A stretch of DNA of 64,000 nt, taken from NCBI GenBank assembly GCA_030157785.1, contig JAOAUC010000037.1, positions 104,714-168,713 of the forward strand. Reading direction: 5' to 3'. Source of the stretch: Zoogloea oleivorans. GTDB taxonomy: Bacteria > Pseudomonadota > Gammaproteobacteria > Burkholderiales > Rhodocyclaceae. Positions within the stretch are counted from its first letter, which is position 1. The number at the start of each line of letters is the position of its first letter. A program made the translations under genes and the position numbers. This document shows, piece after piece, positions 26,559 through 37,100 of the stretch. Under the pieces are notes generated by a model. The model ran no database searches, had not been told where the DNA came from, and saw only the letters and a list, made by a program, of their open reading frames with translations.

Positions 26559-27707
26559 ATGAATCCTGCCCTCAAACGCTGGAGCCAGCTGGCCGGCCTC
26601 GTCGTCGCCTGCTGTCTTGCCGGGCCGGCGCTGGCTGAATTGCCGGTGGCGCATTTGCGCCTGCCGCCTGGCTTTCGTATCGAGGTGTTGACCGATCAGG
26701 TTCCCGATGCCCGGGCCATGGCCCTGGGCGATTTTGTGGACGGCCGTGGCGTGGTGTACGTGGGCAGCGCCGGGGCGGGCAAGGTGTATGGGGTGGAGAT
26801 CGACAAGGGGCGGGCAGGGCGCGTGCACACGCTGGCCAGCGGGCTGACCCGGCCGGTGGGGGTGGCCTATCGGGGCGGCAGCCTGTTTGTCTCGGCGGTG
26901 TCGCGCATCCTGGCACTGGACGGCATCGCCGGCCGCCTCGACAAGCCGCCAGTGCCGCGCGTGGTGACAGCCGCATTTCCGGCAGAAGCCCACCACGGCT
27001 GGAAGTTCATCGCCTTCGGTCCCGACGGCTGGCTCTACGTGCCGGTCGGGGCGCCGTGCAACATCTGCGAGCCAGATGAAATGCGCTACGCCAACATCCA
27101 GCGGATGCGGCCGGATGGCAGCGGCGCCGAGGTGGTGGCGCGGGGCGTGCGCAACACGGTGGGCTTCGACTGGAATCCGCTGGATGGCAGCCTGTGGTTC
27201 ACCGACAACGGACGCGACATGCTTGGCGACGACGTACCGTCCGACGAGCTGAACCGGGTTTCAAAGCCCGGCGAACACTTTGGCTACCCCTACTGTCACC
27301 AGGGCGACCTGCCTGATCCGGAGTTTGGCAAGGCCAGTGGCTGTGCTGGTTTCACGCCGCCGGCGGCAAAGTTGGGCGCTCATGTAGCATCGTTGGGGAT
27401 GCGCTTTTACACGGGGCGGGCCTTTCCGGCGGCGTACCGCAACAGCGTATTCGTTGCCGAGCACGGATCCTGGAACCGCAGCCGCAAGTCGGGCTACCGG
27501 GTGGTGCGCGTGGAGGTGGACAAGGCCGGCAAGGCGGCGCGCCAGGAGGTCTTTGTCGAAGGCTGGCTGCAGGTGGATGCGGCCGGTAAGGAAAGTGTCC
27601 GGGGGCGCCCGGCGGATGTGCTGGTGCTGCCGGATGGTTCACTGCTGATCAGTGATGACCAGGCCGGGGCGATCTACCGGGTGGTTTACGGGGGCAGGGA
27701 TTCGTAA
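26559..27707 (+). CDS. Sorbosone dehydrogenase-like PQQ-type beta-propeller oxidoreductase
   Basis: A 382-residue periplasmic protein. The ATG at 26559 has GGGGAG six bases before it and gives a clean Sec signal peptide (MNPALKRWSQLAG ... GPALAELP, cleavage near residue 26). The mature part is a repeated beta-propeller with GFDWNPLDGSLWFTDNGRD and NSVFVAEHGSWNRS, phrases shared by the L-sorbosone dehydrogenase/soluble glucose dehydrogenase family, which uses PQQ. A Cys pair (APCNICEP) is also present. It diverges from the tail-tube-like gene and is followed at 78 bases by two reductase genes. The physiological sugar or aldehyde is not deducible. Confidence 0.83.
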   Translation: MNPALKRWSQLAGLVVACCLAGPALAELPVAHLRLPPGFRIEVLTDQVPDARAMALGDFVDGRGVVYVGSAGAGKVYGVEIDKGRAGRVHTLASGLTRPVGVAYRGGSLFVSAVSRILALDGIAGRLDKPPVPRVVTAAFPAEAHHGWKFIAFGPDGWLYVPVGAPCNICEPDEMRYANIQRMRPDGSGAEVVARGVRNTVGFDWNPLDGSLWFTDNGRDMLGDDVPSDELNRVSKPGEHFGYPYCHQGDLPDPEFGKASGCAGFTPPAAKLGAHVASLGMRFYTGRAFPAAYRNSVFVAEHGSWNRSRKSGYRVVRVEVDKAGKAARQEVFVEGWLQVDAAGKESVRGRPADVLVLPDGSLLISDDQAGAIYRVVYGGRDS

Positions 27708-27785
27708 GCGCCCGTTTCCCCCGATTGCGTCGGCTGCCGCCCCCCGCTAGGCTGCCTTCCTTTCGACAAGTTACAGGGGCATCAC

Positions 27786-28658
27786 ATGAAAGTCGGTTTC
27801 ATCGGTCTGGGCATCATGGGGCGCCCGATGGCGCTCAACCTCCTCAAGGGCGGCCACGAAGTGACGGTGTGGGCGCGGCGGGCGGAGTCGATGGCGCCGC
27901 TGCTGGAAGCCGGAGCACAAGGCGGCGCCAATGCGGCTGCCGTGGCGGCGGCCTGTGACGTGGTGTTCTCGATGGTCGCCGACGCGGCGGATGTGGAGCA
28001 GGTGGCGCTGGGTGCCGGAGGCGTTGCCGAGGGCGCCAGGCCGGGCCTGATCTATGTGGACATGAGCACCATCGCGCCGGCGGCGGTGCAGTCGATTGCG
28101 GCCCGCATGGCCGAGCGCGGCGTGACGATGCTCGACGCACCGGTGTCGGGTGGCGAGGTCGGGGCGATCAACGCCGGCCTGACCATCATGGTGGGCGGTG
28201 ACGAAGCGGCGTTTGAGATCGTCAAGCCGCTGTTCGCCTGCATGGGCAAGGCCGCGACGCTGATCGGGGCTTCCGGTGCAGGCCAGGTGGCCAAGGCCTG
28301 TAACCAGATTCTGACCGGCGTGGGCGTGATGGCGGTGGCCGAGGCCTTCAACTTCGCTCGCAAGAGCGGCGTGGATGCGGGCAAGGTGCGCGAGGCGCTA
28401 CTCGGTGGCTTTGCCTACAGCCGCATCCTCGAGAACCACGGCCAGCGCATGCTCGACCGCAATTTCAAGCCGGGCTTCAAGGCCTGGATGCACCAGAAGG
28501 ATATGAACATCGTGATGCAGGAGGCGCACCGCCTCGGCCTGATGCTGCCGAGCAGCGCGGCGACGGCACAGCTTTTCAATGCAATGGTCGGTAGCGGGAT
28601 GGGCGAGGACGATTCCATCGCCGCCCTCAAGCTGCTGGAAAACCTGTCGGGAGAGTGA
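27786..28658 (+). CDS. 2-hydroxy-3-oxopropionate reductase-like NAD(P)-dependent oxidoreductase
   Basis: A 290-residue member of the 3-hydroxyisobutyrate dehydrogenase family. The nucleotide-binding motif GLGIMGRPMALNLL is at about residues 6-19, the substrate motif DAPVSGGEVGA at about 118-128, and the catalytic Lys in GAGQVAKACNQ at about 163-173. It is most like tartronate-semialdehyde reductase (GlxR/GarR), but no glyoxylate carboligase or hydroxypyruvate isomerase gene is adjacent, so the substrate is left open. AGGGG lies six bases before the ATG. The stop overlaps the start of a paralogue by four bases. Confidence 0.87.
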   Translation: MKVGFIGLGIMGRPMALNLLKGGHEVTVWARRAESMAPLLEAGAQGGANAAAVAAACDVVFSMVADAADVEQVALGAGGVAEGARPGLIYVDMSTIAPAAVQSIAARMAERGVTMLDAPVSGGEVGAINAGLTIMVGGDEAAFEIVKPLFACMGKAATLIGASGAGQVAKACNQILTGVGVMAVAEAFNFARKSGVDAGKVREALLGGFAYSRILENHGQRMLDRNFKPGFKAWMHQKDMNIVMQEAHRLGLMLPSSAATAQLFNAMVGSGMGEDDSIAALKLLENLSGE

Positions 28659-29539
28659 GCGTGCGGGTCGGATTTGTCGGGCTGGGAGTGATGGGCCTGC
28701 CGATGGCCGGGCATCTGCTGGCGGCGGGTCATGAGCTGGCGGTGTGGGCACGCAGGCCGGAAGCCGCGGCTTCTCTCGTCGCGGCCGGCGCATGCCTGTG
28801 CGCCACGCCGGCCGAGCTGGCTGAGCGTTGCGAGGTGGTGATCTCGGTCATCACGGCGAGTACCGACGTGGAGCAACTTGCCCTCGGACCCGGCGGTTTG
28901 ATCGAGGGCTTTGCGCCCGGCGGCATTCACGTGGACATGAGCACCATCGCGCCGGACACTGCCCGCCAGTTGGCGGCCCGCTATGCCGAAAAGGGCATCG
29001 GTTGGCTGGATGCGCCGGTTTCTGGCGGCGAACTGGGCGCCCGTGAGGCGACGCTGGCGATCATGGCCGGTGGTGCTGCGGAGGCGCTGGAACGGGTCCG
29101 GCCGTTGTTTGCCTGCCTGGGCAAGACGGTGGTGCACATCGGCCCGGCCGGCGCCGGCCAAGTGGCCAAGGCCTGCAACCAGATGATCATGGTCAATGCG
29201 ATTCAGGCCTGTGCCGAGGCGATGCGCCTGGCCGGTGCTCACGGGGTCGATCCGGCGAAGGTGCGCGAGGCCCTGATGGGCGGTTCGGCGGCCTCGAAGG
29301 TGCTGGATGTAATGGGCGGGCGCATGGCCCGGCGCGATTTTGCGGCGGGCATCCAGTCGCGCCTGCATCACAAGGATTTTGCGATCCTGATGGAAGAGGC
29401 TCGCCAGCTTGGCGCGCCCTTGCCGGTGGCGGCCCAGACCTGGCAGCAGCTCAACGCACTGATGGCGCTGGGCGGCGGTCGGGACGATACCGCCAGCCTG
29501 CTTACCGTGCTGGAACCGTTTGAAGGGAAAATTCAGTGA
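28655..29539 (+). CDS. Second hydroxyisobutyrate-dehydrogenase-family reductase (tandem paralogue)
   Basis: A 294-residue paralogue of the preceding protein, starting at GTG 28655 in a GTGA overlap. All family motifs are kept: GLGVMGLPMAGHLL, DAPVSGGELGA, GAGQVAKACNQ. The two proteins share long stretches (such as HVDMSTIAPDTARQ against YVDMSTIAPAAVQS) yet differ throughout, which suggests an old tandem duplication with a change of substrate. Its stop overlaps the next gene by four bases, so the three genes are likely one transcript. The substrate cannot be read from sequence. Confidence 0.85.
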   Translation: MSVRVGFVGLGVMGLPMAGHLLAAGHELAVWARRPEAAASLVAAGACLCATPAELAERCEVVISVITASTDVEQLALGPGGLIEGFAPGGIHVDMSTIAPDTARQLAARYAEKGIGWLDAPVSGGELGAREATLAIMAGGAAEALERVRPLFACLGKTVVHIGPAGAGQVAKACNQMIMVNAIQACAEAMRLAGAHGVDPAKVREALMGGSAASKVLDVMGGRMARRDFAAGIQSRLHHKDFAILMEEARQLGAPLPVAAQTWQQLNALMALGGGRDDTASLLTVLEPFEGKIQ

Positions 29540-30057
29540 TCAGTATTTCGCGTCGTCGATTCGTCGCTCTTGCCGCCGCAAGCCTGGGTGCTACGCTGGT
29601 CGGCGGTTGCGCCGGCCTTCAGCTGGGCATGCAGAAGCCGGATGTGGCGGTGGTCAATATTCGCTTGCTGGATGGCAACCTGCTGGAGCAGCGCTTCCTG
29701 CTGAGCTTGCGGGTGACCAACCCGAACACCACCGAGATTGCGATTGAGGGGCTGACGTTTGCCGTGGATCTGAATGGCCAGCCTTTCGCCAAGGGGGTCA
29801 GCAATCAGGCGGTGGTGATTCCGCGCCTGGGCGACGGTATCGTGGAAGTGACGGCCACTACCGGCCTGTCCAGCTTCCTGCGGCAGTTCAAGGCTCTCAG
29901 AAAAGGCCACGAAAAAGTGGAGTACCGCATCAAGGGCCGCCTGGTGACGGGCAATTTTGGTGGTATCAATTTCGACCAGACCGGTGAGGTCGGCCTGCCC
30001 AAGGGGCTCGGCGAGCCGGTGGACGGAGGCCAGAAACCGGGTTCGGAGAAATTTTAG
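29536..30057 (+). CDS. LEA type 2 family lipoprotein with Tat-like signal
   Basis: A 173-residue protein starting at GTG 29536 in a GTGA overlap. The N-terminus carries both a twin-arginine-like motif (SRRRFVAL) and a lipobox (TLVGGC), which suggests a Tat-exported lipoprotein. The mature part is a single immunoglobulin-like LEA14 domain (LRVTNPNTTEIAIEGLTF ... AVVIPRLGDG). Such domains bind or shield other surfaces and are linked in plants to desiccation; in bacteria the role is undefined. It converges with the GGDEF-EAL gene, and the two overlap tail to tail by four bases. Confidence 0.8.
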   Translation: MISISRRRFVALAAASLGATLVGGCAGLQLGMQKPDVAVVNIRLLDGNLLEQRFLLSLRVTNPNTTEIAIEGLTFAVDLNGQPFAKGVSNQAVVIPRLGDGIVEVTATTGLSSFLRQFKALRKGHEKVEYRIKGRLVTGNFGGINFDQTGEVGLPKGLGEPVDGGQKPGSEKF

Positions 30058-32837
30058 TGCGGTGCCAGTGATACCAGGCGCGTGGCGCGCAGGTTGCGCA
30101 GCATGGTGGTCATGTCGTCGGCACTGATCGGGCGGCTGCACAGGTAACCCTGGTAGGCGTCGCAGCGCCAGCGGCGCAGTAGTGCCAGCTGGGCTTCGGT
30201 CTCGACGCCTTCGGCGATCACTTCCAGGCGCAGGGTGTGCGCCATGGCGACGATCGTCTGGGCGATGGTCGCGTCGTCCGCTTCGGTTTCGATGTCCTTG
30301 ATGAAGGAGCGGTCGATCTTCAGGCGGTCGATGGGGAAACGCTTGAGATTGGAAAGGCTGGAATAGCCGGTACCGAAGTCATCCACCGATAGCTGCAGGC
30401 CGAGCTTCTTGCATTCGGCCAGCAGGCTGCGGGTGTGCTCGGGGTTGCGCATCACCAGGCTTTCGGTGAGCTCCAGGTCGAGGTACGCGGGTGGCAACTG
30501 GGCACTGGCCAGGGCCGACTTGATGGTGGCGAGGAGCTCCGTGTCATCGAACTGGCGGGCCGACAGGTTGACGCCCACCGGCACGCGGCAGATACCTTCC
30601 TTCAGCCAGGCCTGATTCTGCCGGCAGGCTTCATGCAGCACCCAGGCGCCGATCGGCACGATGAGGCCGCATTCCTCGGCTATCGGAATGAACTTGTCCG
30701 GCGGAATCATGCTGCCGTCGGGCTGGCGCCAGCGGATCAGCGCCTCCAGGCCGATCAGCTCGCCCGACAGGGTATCCACCTGGGGCTGGTAGAAGAGCTC
30801 CAGCTGCTTTTCTTCGAGGGCGTGGCGCAGGCGGTTTTCCAGTTCCAGGCGTTCGCTGTAGCGGGCCGACAGGCCGTGGTCGAAGAACTGGAAGTTGTTG
30901 CGACCGCGCTCCTTGGCCAGGTACATGGCGGCGTCGGCGTTCTTGATGAGGGCTTGGCCGTCGAGGCCATCGGTCGGGTAAAGGGCGATGCCGATGCTCG
31001 GGGTGACGGTGAATTGCTGGCCGCACAGCTCGAAGGGTCGGGCCAGACTGGCGAGAATGCGCTCGGCCACGTCTTCCGGCATGGAGCCTTCCTCGAGGTT
31101 GCCGAGTACCACCACGAATTCATCACCGCCGGTGCGGGCCACCAGGTCGCCATCGCGCACGCAGGCCCTGAGGCGCTGTGCCACGCAGAGTAGCAACTGG
31201 TCACCGGCCTGGTGGCCGAGGGTGTCGTTCACGTACTTGAAGCGGTCCAGGTCGGCGAACAATGCAGCAACGCCCCGGTGGCGGTCCTTCGCTTCGCTGA
31301 TGGCGTCGGCCAGATGCTTGTTGAGCAGGGTGCGGTTGGGCAGCGAGGTGAGGTTGTCGTAGTGGGCGAGATGGCGGATGCGACTTTCGGCGGCATGGCG
31401 CTGGGTGATGTCGGCGACGATGCCCAGGTAGCCGCGAATCTGTTTCTGGCTGTCGCGGACGACCGAGATGGCGATGTTGGCCGGAAAGATGCTGCCATCC
31501 CGGCGGCGCAGCTTGATCTCTCGCGGCTCCACGCCGATGGCGCCACTTTCGGCCACGAGGCCGGCGAAGCCGCTGGAATTCTGGGCGAGGGTCCAGCGGG
31601 CGATGTCTTCGGCGGTGTGAAAAAGCAGCGGTGTTTCCTGGCCGATCAGATCTTCGGCCTTGTGGTCGAAGAGGCGTTCGGCGGCGGGGTTCATGACCCG
31701 GATGATGCCAGCCGAATCGGTATAGACGATGGCGTATTCGGCGCAGTCGAGGATGGCTCGTTGTAGCGAGGTGGTTTCCCGCAGCAGGGTTTCGGCGCGG
31801 GCATGCTTCTGGACTTCGGTTTCGAGAAGCCGGTTGGTTTCGCCGAGGGCCTTGACGTATTGCCCGAGGGCATCGTTGGCCTCTGCAAGGGCGAGGGTCT
31901 TTTCGCTGACTTGACGGCGGATGGCCTCGGCACGGGTTTGCAGCACGTAGAGGATGAAGGCCGCCAGCGCTCCCAGGGATAGCTCGCCAAACAGCTTGGC
32001 GCCGGCTTCCTGACTGGGCATGAGTGCAAACATGAGGTTTTCGGGGGCGGCGATGATCAGCCAGCGCCGATCGGCGAAGTCGATGGATTCGGCGTAGGAC
32101 AGATCGCCGATGCGGAAGTCCGGGCTGCTGAAGAGCACGCGGGGATCATCGGTGGCATCAAGGAGTTCGATGGTGAAGCGCTGGTTCTCGTCCCGTTCGA
32201 TGGCAGGCTGCAGGGCTTGCCGGAGCAACGCGTCGATGGCGACTTCGAGGAACACCAGTTCGCGGGCGTCGCCGGCGCCGGTGCCCGGCCGGATGACGGG
32301 GCTGAGGATCAGCAGGGCATTGCGTTTGGTGCCCTCGATGGGCGGTAGTGCATAGGGCTTGCTTGCGAGGCTGCCGGTGCTGCGTAAGGCGGTTTCGATG
32401 AGCTTGTCGATTTTTGCCTGACCGTCGCTTGCGCTGAAAGGGCTTCCGGTCGCTTGCTCGGGCTTTCCTGTCGTGACGGCCAGCAGGGCTTTGCCCTGGT
32501 CGAGGCGAATTACCCCGAGACGGAGTATTTCGGGGTGCAGGGCGAGGATGGGTGCGATGAAATGTTCGAAGCGAACTTCTGTGGCCAGCGGTGCGAGGGC
32601 GATGTGGCGCTGCAGCAGATCGGCCTGGCTGACAAGCTCGCCGGTCCGCTGGCGCAGTTGCGAGATCTGCTGCTGGGCGATCAGTTGAAAGCGGGTGCGG
32701 GTGCCTTCCTGCTCTGCATGCACGGTGCTGTTGTAGCTGTCGAAGGCCAGGATGAAGGCCACGACAAAGACGAGCACGGGCAGCCCATAGCGCCGAAACA
32801 CATCGACAAGCTGAAAGGGGGCCGCGCTGCTTGTCAT
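30054..32837 (-). CDS. Membrane-bound PAS-GGDEF-EAL c-di-GMP protein
   Basis: A 927-residue protein. Helix one (about 13-32) and helix two (about 285-301) bracket a periplasmic sensor of about 250 residues. A PAS domain (about 360-480), a GGDEF domain (RTGGDEF, 570-574 intact) and an EAL domain (GLEALIRW, EAL at 699-701) follow. Diguanylate cyclase and phosphodiesterase activities are both possible from the motifs. It is the third gene of a minus-strand run after the hybrid kinase and the HD-GYP regulator, 88 bases after the latter. GGAGGAGA lies before the ATG. The periplasmic ligand is unknown. Confidence 0.92.
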   Translation of the reverse strand: MTSSAAPFQLVDVFRRYGLPVLVFVVAFILAFDSYNSTVHAEQEGTRTRFQLIAQQQISQLRQRTGELVSQADLLQRHIALAPLATEVRFEHFIAPILALHPEILRLGVIRLDQGKALLAVTTGKPEQATGSPFSASDGQAKIDKLIETALRSTGSLASKPYALPPIEGTKRNALLILSPVIRPGTGAGDARELVFLEVAIDALLRQALQPAIERDENQRFTIELLDATDDPRVLFSSPDFRIGDLSYAESIDFADRRWLIIAAPENLMFALMPSQEAGAKLFGELSLGALAAFILYVLQTRAEAIRRQVSEKTLALAEANDALGQYVKALGETNRLLETEVQKHARAETLLRETTSLQRAILDCAEYAIVYTDSAGIIRVMNPAAERLFDHKAEDLIGQETPLLFHTAEDIARWTLAQNSSGFAGLVAESGAIGVEPREIKLRRRDGSIFPANIAISVVRDSQKQIRGYLGIVADITQRHAAESRIRHLAHYDNLTSLPNRTLLNKHLADAISEAKDRHRGVAALFADLDRFKYVNDTLGHQAGDQLLLCVAQRLRACVRDGDLVARTGGDEFVVVLGNLEEGSMPEDVAERILASLARPFELCGQQFTVTPSIGIALYPTDGLDGQALIKNADAAMYLAKERGRNNFQFFDHGLSARYSERLELENRLRHALEEKQLELFYQPQVDTLSGELIGLEALIRWRQPDGSMIPPDKFIPIAEECGLIVPIGAWVLHEACRQNQAWLKEGICRVPVGVNLSARQFDDTELLATIKSALASAQLPPAYLDLELTESLVMRNPEHTRSLLAECKKLGLQLSVDDFGTGYSSLSNLKRFPIDRLKIDRSFIKDIETEADDATIAQTIVAMAHTLRLEVIAEGVETEAQLALLRRWRCDAYQGYLCSRPISADDMTTMLRNLRATRLVSLAPH

Positions 32838-32925
32838 CAGGTCTCCTCCAGGGCTATCGGATCTCGTTAATGGACCCTCTCGGGTCGCCAGTTAACGGTT
32901 TGCCGATGCCTTTCTTGAGTGCCTG

Positions 32926-34080
32926 TTATCCGCCGAACACCAGTTTCAGGCGCTCGGCATCCTGCCCCTCTTCGATTTCCGCGTCGGCAAAACGCCGGGA
33001 AATGGCACGGAATTCGTCCTGCAGTTCAATGAAGGCGTCGAGGATGTCTGGGTCGAAATGGCTGCCGCGCCCGTCGCGCAGGATGGCGACGGATTCTTCA
33101 TGGGTATGGGCTGCTTTGTAGACACGCTGACTGATGAGGGCGTCGTACACGTCGGCGATGGCCATCAGGCGGGCCGACAGGGGAATGCGCTCGCCGGCGA
33201 GGCCGAGGGGGTAGCCGCTTCCGTCCCATTTTTCCTGGTGCGAGTAGGCGATTTCCTTGGCGAAGCGCAGGAAGCTGGCGGCGATGCCGAACAGCGCTTC
33301 GGCTTTGCTGATGGCGTCGCGACCGAGGGTGGTGTGGGTCTTCATGATCTCGTACTCGGCAGCGGTGAGCTTTCCGGGCTTGAGCAGGATGCGGTCGGGG
33401 ATGCCGACCTTGCCGATGTCGTGGAGCGGCGCCGACTTGTACATCAGGTCGATGTTCTCGTCGGTCAGTTCGGCATAGAAGCGGGGGTGACTCTGCAGAT
33501 GGCGGGCGAGGGCGCGCAGGTACATCTGGGTTCGGCGGATGTGGTTGCCGGTTTCGTTGTCGCGGGTTTCGGCCAGGGAGGCCATGGCGACGATGGTGGC
33601 GTCCTGGATCAGGCCAAGCTCGCGGGTGCGCCGCACGACTTCCTGTTCGAGGTAGCTGTTGCGGTCGCGCAGGAAATCGCTGGCGGCCTTGAGGGTCAGA
33701 TGGTTGCGGATGCGGGTGAGGACCAGCGGCGGGCTGATCGGCTTGGTGATGTAATCCACTGCGCCGGCGTCGAAACCGAGTTGCTCGTCTACTTCCTCGT
33801 TGCGGATGGTCAGGAAGATCACCGGGATGCTGGCGGTGACGGGATCATTCATCAGCATGCGGCAGACCTCGTAGCCGTCCTTGTCCGGCATGGTGATGTC
33901 GAGGAGGATCAGGTCGGGCAGGGGCTTGCTGGCGGCCAGCGCAAGGGCGCGTTCACCGTTGGTGGCGATGCGGGTGCGGAAGCCCGCCCGGTGAAGGCAG
34001 TTGACGATGGGCTCGATGGAGTCTGGGGCATCGTCAACAACAAGGATGAGGGGGCAGTGGCTATCGGCTGGCTGATTCAC
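32926..34080 (-). CDS. Response regulator with HD-GYP c-di-GMP phosphodiesterase domain
   Basis: A 384-residue two-domain protein from a GTG start (GGAGA six bases before). The receiver has the phospho-acceptor Asp61 in LILLDITMPDKDGYE and the acidic pair VVDDAPD. The output domain shows LHDIGKVGIP (HD at 220-221) and GSGYPLGL (GYP at 289-291), the active site of HD-GYP phosphodiesterases. It would lower c-di-GMP when phosphorylated, or be inhibited by it. Its likely kinase is the hybrid histidine kinase encoded 57 bases upstream on the same strand. Confidence 0.93.
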   Translation of the reverse strand: MNQPADSHCPLILVVDDAPDSIEPIVNCLHRAGFRTRIATNGERALALAASKPLPDLILLDITMPDKDGYEVCRMLMNDPVTASIPVIFLTIRNEEVDEQLGFDAGAVDYITKPISPPLVLTRIRNHLTLKAASDFLRDRNSYLEQEVVRRTRELGLIQDATIVAMASLAETRDNETGNHIRRTQMYLRALARHLQSHPRFYAELTDENIDLMYKSAPLHDIGKVGIPDRILLKPGKLTAAEYEIMKTHTTLGRDAISKAEALFGIAASFLRFAKEIAYSHQEKWDGSGYPLGLAGERIPLSARLMAIADVYDALISQRVYKAAHTHEESVAILRDGRGSHFDPDILDAFIELQDEFRAISRRFADAEIEEGQDAERLKLVFGG

Positions 34081-34137
34081 GGTTGGTCTCCGGGCGGATT
34101 GTGTCGCCCTGCATGGGGTACGCGCATGGCCTCGTCC

Positions 34138-37100
34138 TCAGGTGTTCTGCAAAGCCCGGCGCAGGTGTGCAAGTGCTTGATCATAATCGTAGTGTTGCAG
34201 CGCATTGGATATTCCTGCCGTTTCTTCGTGCCCGATTCGGGTGATGAGATCGGGGCGGATGCTCCGGAATTGCGCGGGTGCGTCGCCGTCGGCGCTCTCG
34301 ATGAGGCGCATCAGGACGTCGATGGCCCGATTCAGTTCGTTTTTGCCGAGCGGGGGAGTGGGCTTGTCTGCATCGCTGGATGAGGGCAGAGCGCTTTCGA
34401 GCATTTTCCTGAGTGCGGCGAGCTCGTCGGCCATGTTTCGTTGCGCTGCTTCCGGGGCGACGCCCTTGCGCAGCGCCATTTCCAGCTGTGCTGCCGCCTC
34501 TTGCAGGGCGCCGGCGCCCAGGTTGGCGGCGGTGCCCCGCAGGGTGTGGGCAAGACGCTCGGCTTCGGCGATATGGCCGCTGGCCAGTGCTGCGTTGATG
34601 CGATCCGGACAGTCAGCCTGGGAGCTGACAAAACGGCGCAGCAGGGACAGGTAGCTGGCCGGTTCATTGCCGACGCGGCGCAGTGCCGCCGCAACATTGA
34701 GGCCGGGCAGATCGGGCAGATCGGCAGATGCGGGGGTGGGGGAAGCGGGTAGCGCCAGGGCTCGCTGCGGCCTGGCGACCTTCTGGGTGTGGCGGAGGAT
34801 GGCGTCCACCAGGTGCTCGAGGACGATCGGCTTGGCCACATGATCGTTCATGCCCGCTTCGACGCAGCGCTGGCGCTGGTCAGCCATGGCGTGGGCGGTC
34901 ATCGCGACGATGGGCAGCCTGGCGAAGCGGGTGTCCAGGCGGATCCGGCGGGTGGCTTCGAGTCCGTCCATTTCGGGCATCTGCAGGTCCATCAGGACCA
35001 GATCGAAAGTGTCGGGGCCGGCGCCAAGGACGGTGTCGACGGCAATCCGGCCGTTGTTTACCACGCTGACGGTGACGCCCATTTTTTCGAGGAGGCCACG
35101 GGCGATCTGCTGGTTGATGTCATTGTCTTCGACCACCAGGATGCGCAGGCCGGCCAGGCTGCGGGCCGGGTGGGGCGCTTCGTCCGAAGAGAGCCGCGGC
35201 CCGGCGCCGATACCGAAGGCGCCGACGATGGTGTCGAGCAGGGTGGAGGCCGTGGCGGGCTTGTGCAGGTAGGCGTCGGCGCCGGCGTCGGCGGCGTCGC
35301 CGGCCGTGTTGTCATCGCCAAAGGCGGTGAGCAGGATGACGGTTGGCGGTGAGGCGAGGCTGCGGTCCTGCTTGATCCGCCGGGTTGCCTCGATGCCATT
35401 CTGGCCGGGCATGCGCAGGTCCATCAGGACCAGGCCGAAGCGGTCGCCACTGTCTGCGCGGCGTACGGCGGTGATGGCTTCGGCAGCAGATTCGACCGCT
35501 TCGGAGCGGAACGGGAAGTTGCGCAGCAGTTCGAGAAGCACGGTGCGGGCGACCGGGTGGTCATCCACCACGAGCACCCGCAGGCCTTCGAGCATGCCGG
35601 GCAGGGCCTTGGGCGTGCGGCGCTCGGCCAGTTCGAAGTGAATGCTGAAACTGAAGCAGCTGCCTTTGCCGGGCGTGCTGCTGACGTCGATGTGGCCGCC
35701 CATCAGCTCGACCAGATGGCGGGAGATGGAAAGCCCCAGGCCGGTGCCGCCGAAGCGGCGGGTCATGGAGTCGTCGGCCTGGGCAAAGGCCTCGAAGAGG
35801 CGCCCGAGCTGCTCGGCATTCATGCCGATGCCCGAGTCGCAGACTTCGAAGCGCAGCCGGGCGCGGTGGCTGTCCTGATCGACGGTGTCGACCCGCAACT
35901 GCACTTCGCCCTGGTCGGTGAACTTGACGGCGTTGCCGAGCAGGTTGGTAAGGATCTGGCCAAGGCGCAGGGGGTCGCCGAGGAGATCCTGCGGCACGTC
36001 GGGGGAAACTTGCAGGATGAGTTCGAGACCCTTTTCCTGGGCCTTCTGGGCAACGAAGGTGAGGACGTTGTCGAGAACGTCGTCGAGCGCGAAGCTGGTT
36101 TGCTCCAGGTTGAGCTTGCCGGCCTCGATCTTCGAGAAGTCCAGGATGTCATTCACCACGCCGAGCAGGGACGTGCCGGCGCCGTGGATCTTGCTGACGT
36201 AATCGCGCTGGCGCGGAGGAAGCTCGGTGCCCAGACAGAGGTTGGCAAGGCCGATGATGGCGTTCATCGGGGTGCGGATTTCGTGGCTCATGTTGGCCAG
36301 GAAGCGGGCCTTGGATTCGGCGGCCTCTTCGGCAAGACGTTTGGCTTCGCGCAGGGTGTCGACAGCCTGACGGTACAGGGCGAGGTCTTCGAGCACCCAG
36401 ATGCAGTGGGTGATCTCGCCACTGTCTTCGGCCAGGCCGCTGACCGAGATGCCGACCCACAGGGGCTCGCCGGTATGCCGGCGGAGCTGGCATTCGCGCC
36501 GCCACAGGCCACGGGTCTTGAGCTCGTGCCACTGTTCGGCGTGGAATTCGAAGGGTAGCCCCTTGGCGTCCACCAGGTCGGGCAGGGTGCCAGCGAGCTC
36601 TGCGGCGGTGAAGCCGGTAACCTGCCGGAAACGTGGGTTGGCGTACTGGATGGCGCCGCCCGGGTTGGTGATGACGAGCATCGACGGGCTTTGCTCGACA
36701 GCCAGAGACAGCTTGCGCAATTCCTGTTCGACGGTCTTGCGGGCGGTGATGTCGTAACACCAGCTGATCAGTGCTGGCGTGCCCCTGACATCGATCTGCT
36801 CCATGGTCATCAGGGTCCAGAAGGGCTTGCCGTCAATGTTCTGGAATTCGATCTCGACATCCCGCACCGGGCGGCCGTCACGCAGCATGGCAATCGACTT
36901 TTCGCCGGCCGACGGATCACGGAACCAGTGGGTAACCGGTTTCTGCATGAAGGTGGCCATGTCGGTACCGGCAAGAACCAGGGCGCGGGTGTTGGCAAAC
37001 AGGGGCGTGCCATCCGGCCGGTTGATGACGACGGCGATGGGGCTCGATTCGAGCATCTGGCGGCTGCGCTCTTCGGCTGCCCGGGCGATGCGCTCCGCGT

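Noticed and set aside
26412..26996. Upstream extension of the tail-tube-like frame
   Set aside because: No ribosome site or conserved sequence; it runs antisense to the sorbosone-dehydrogenase signal peptide and body.
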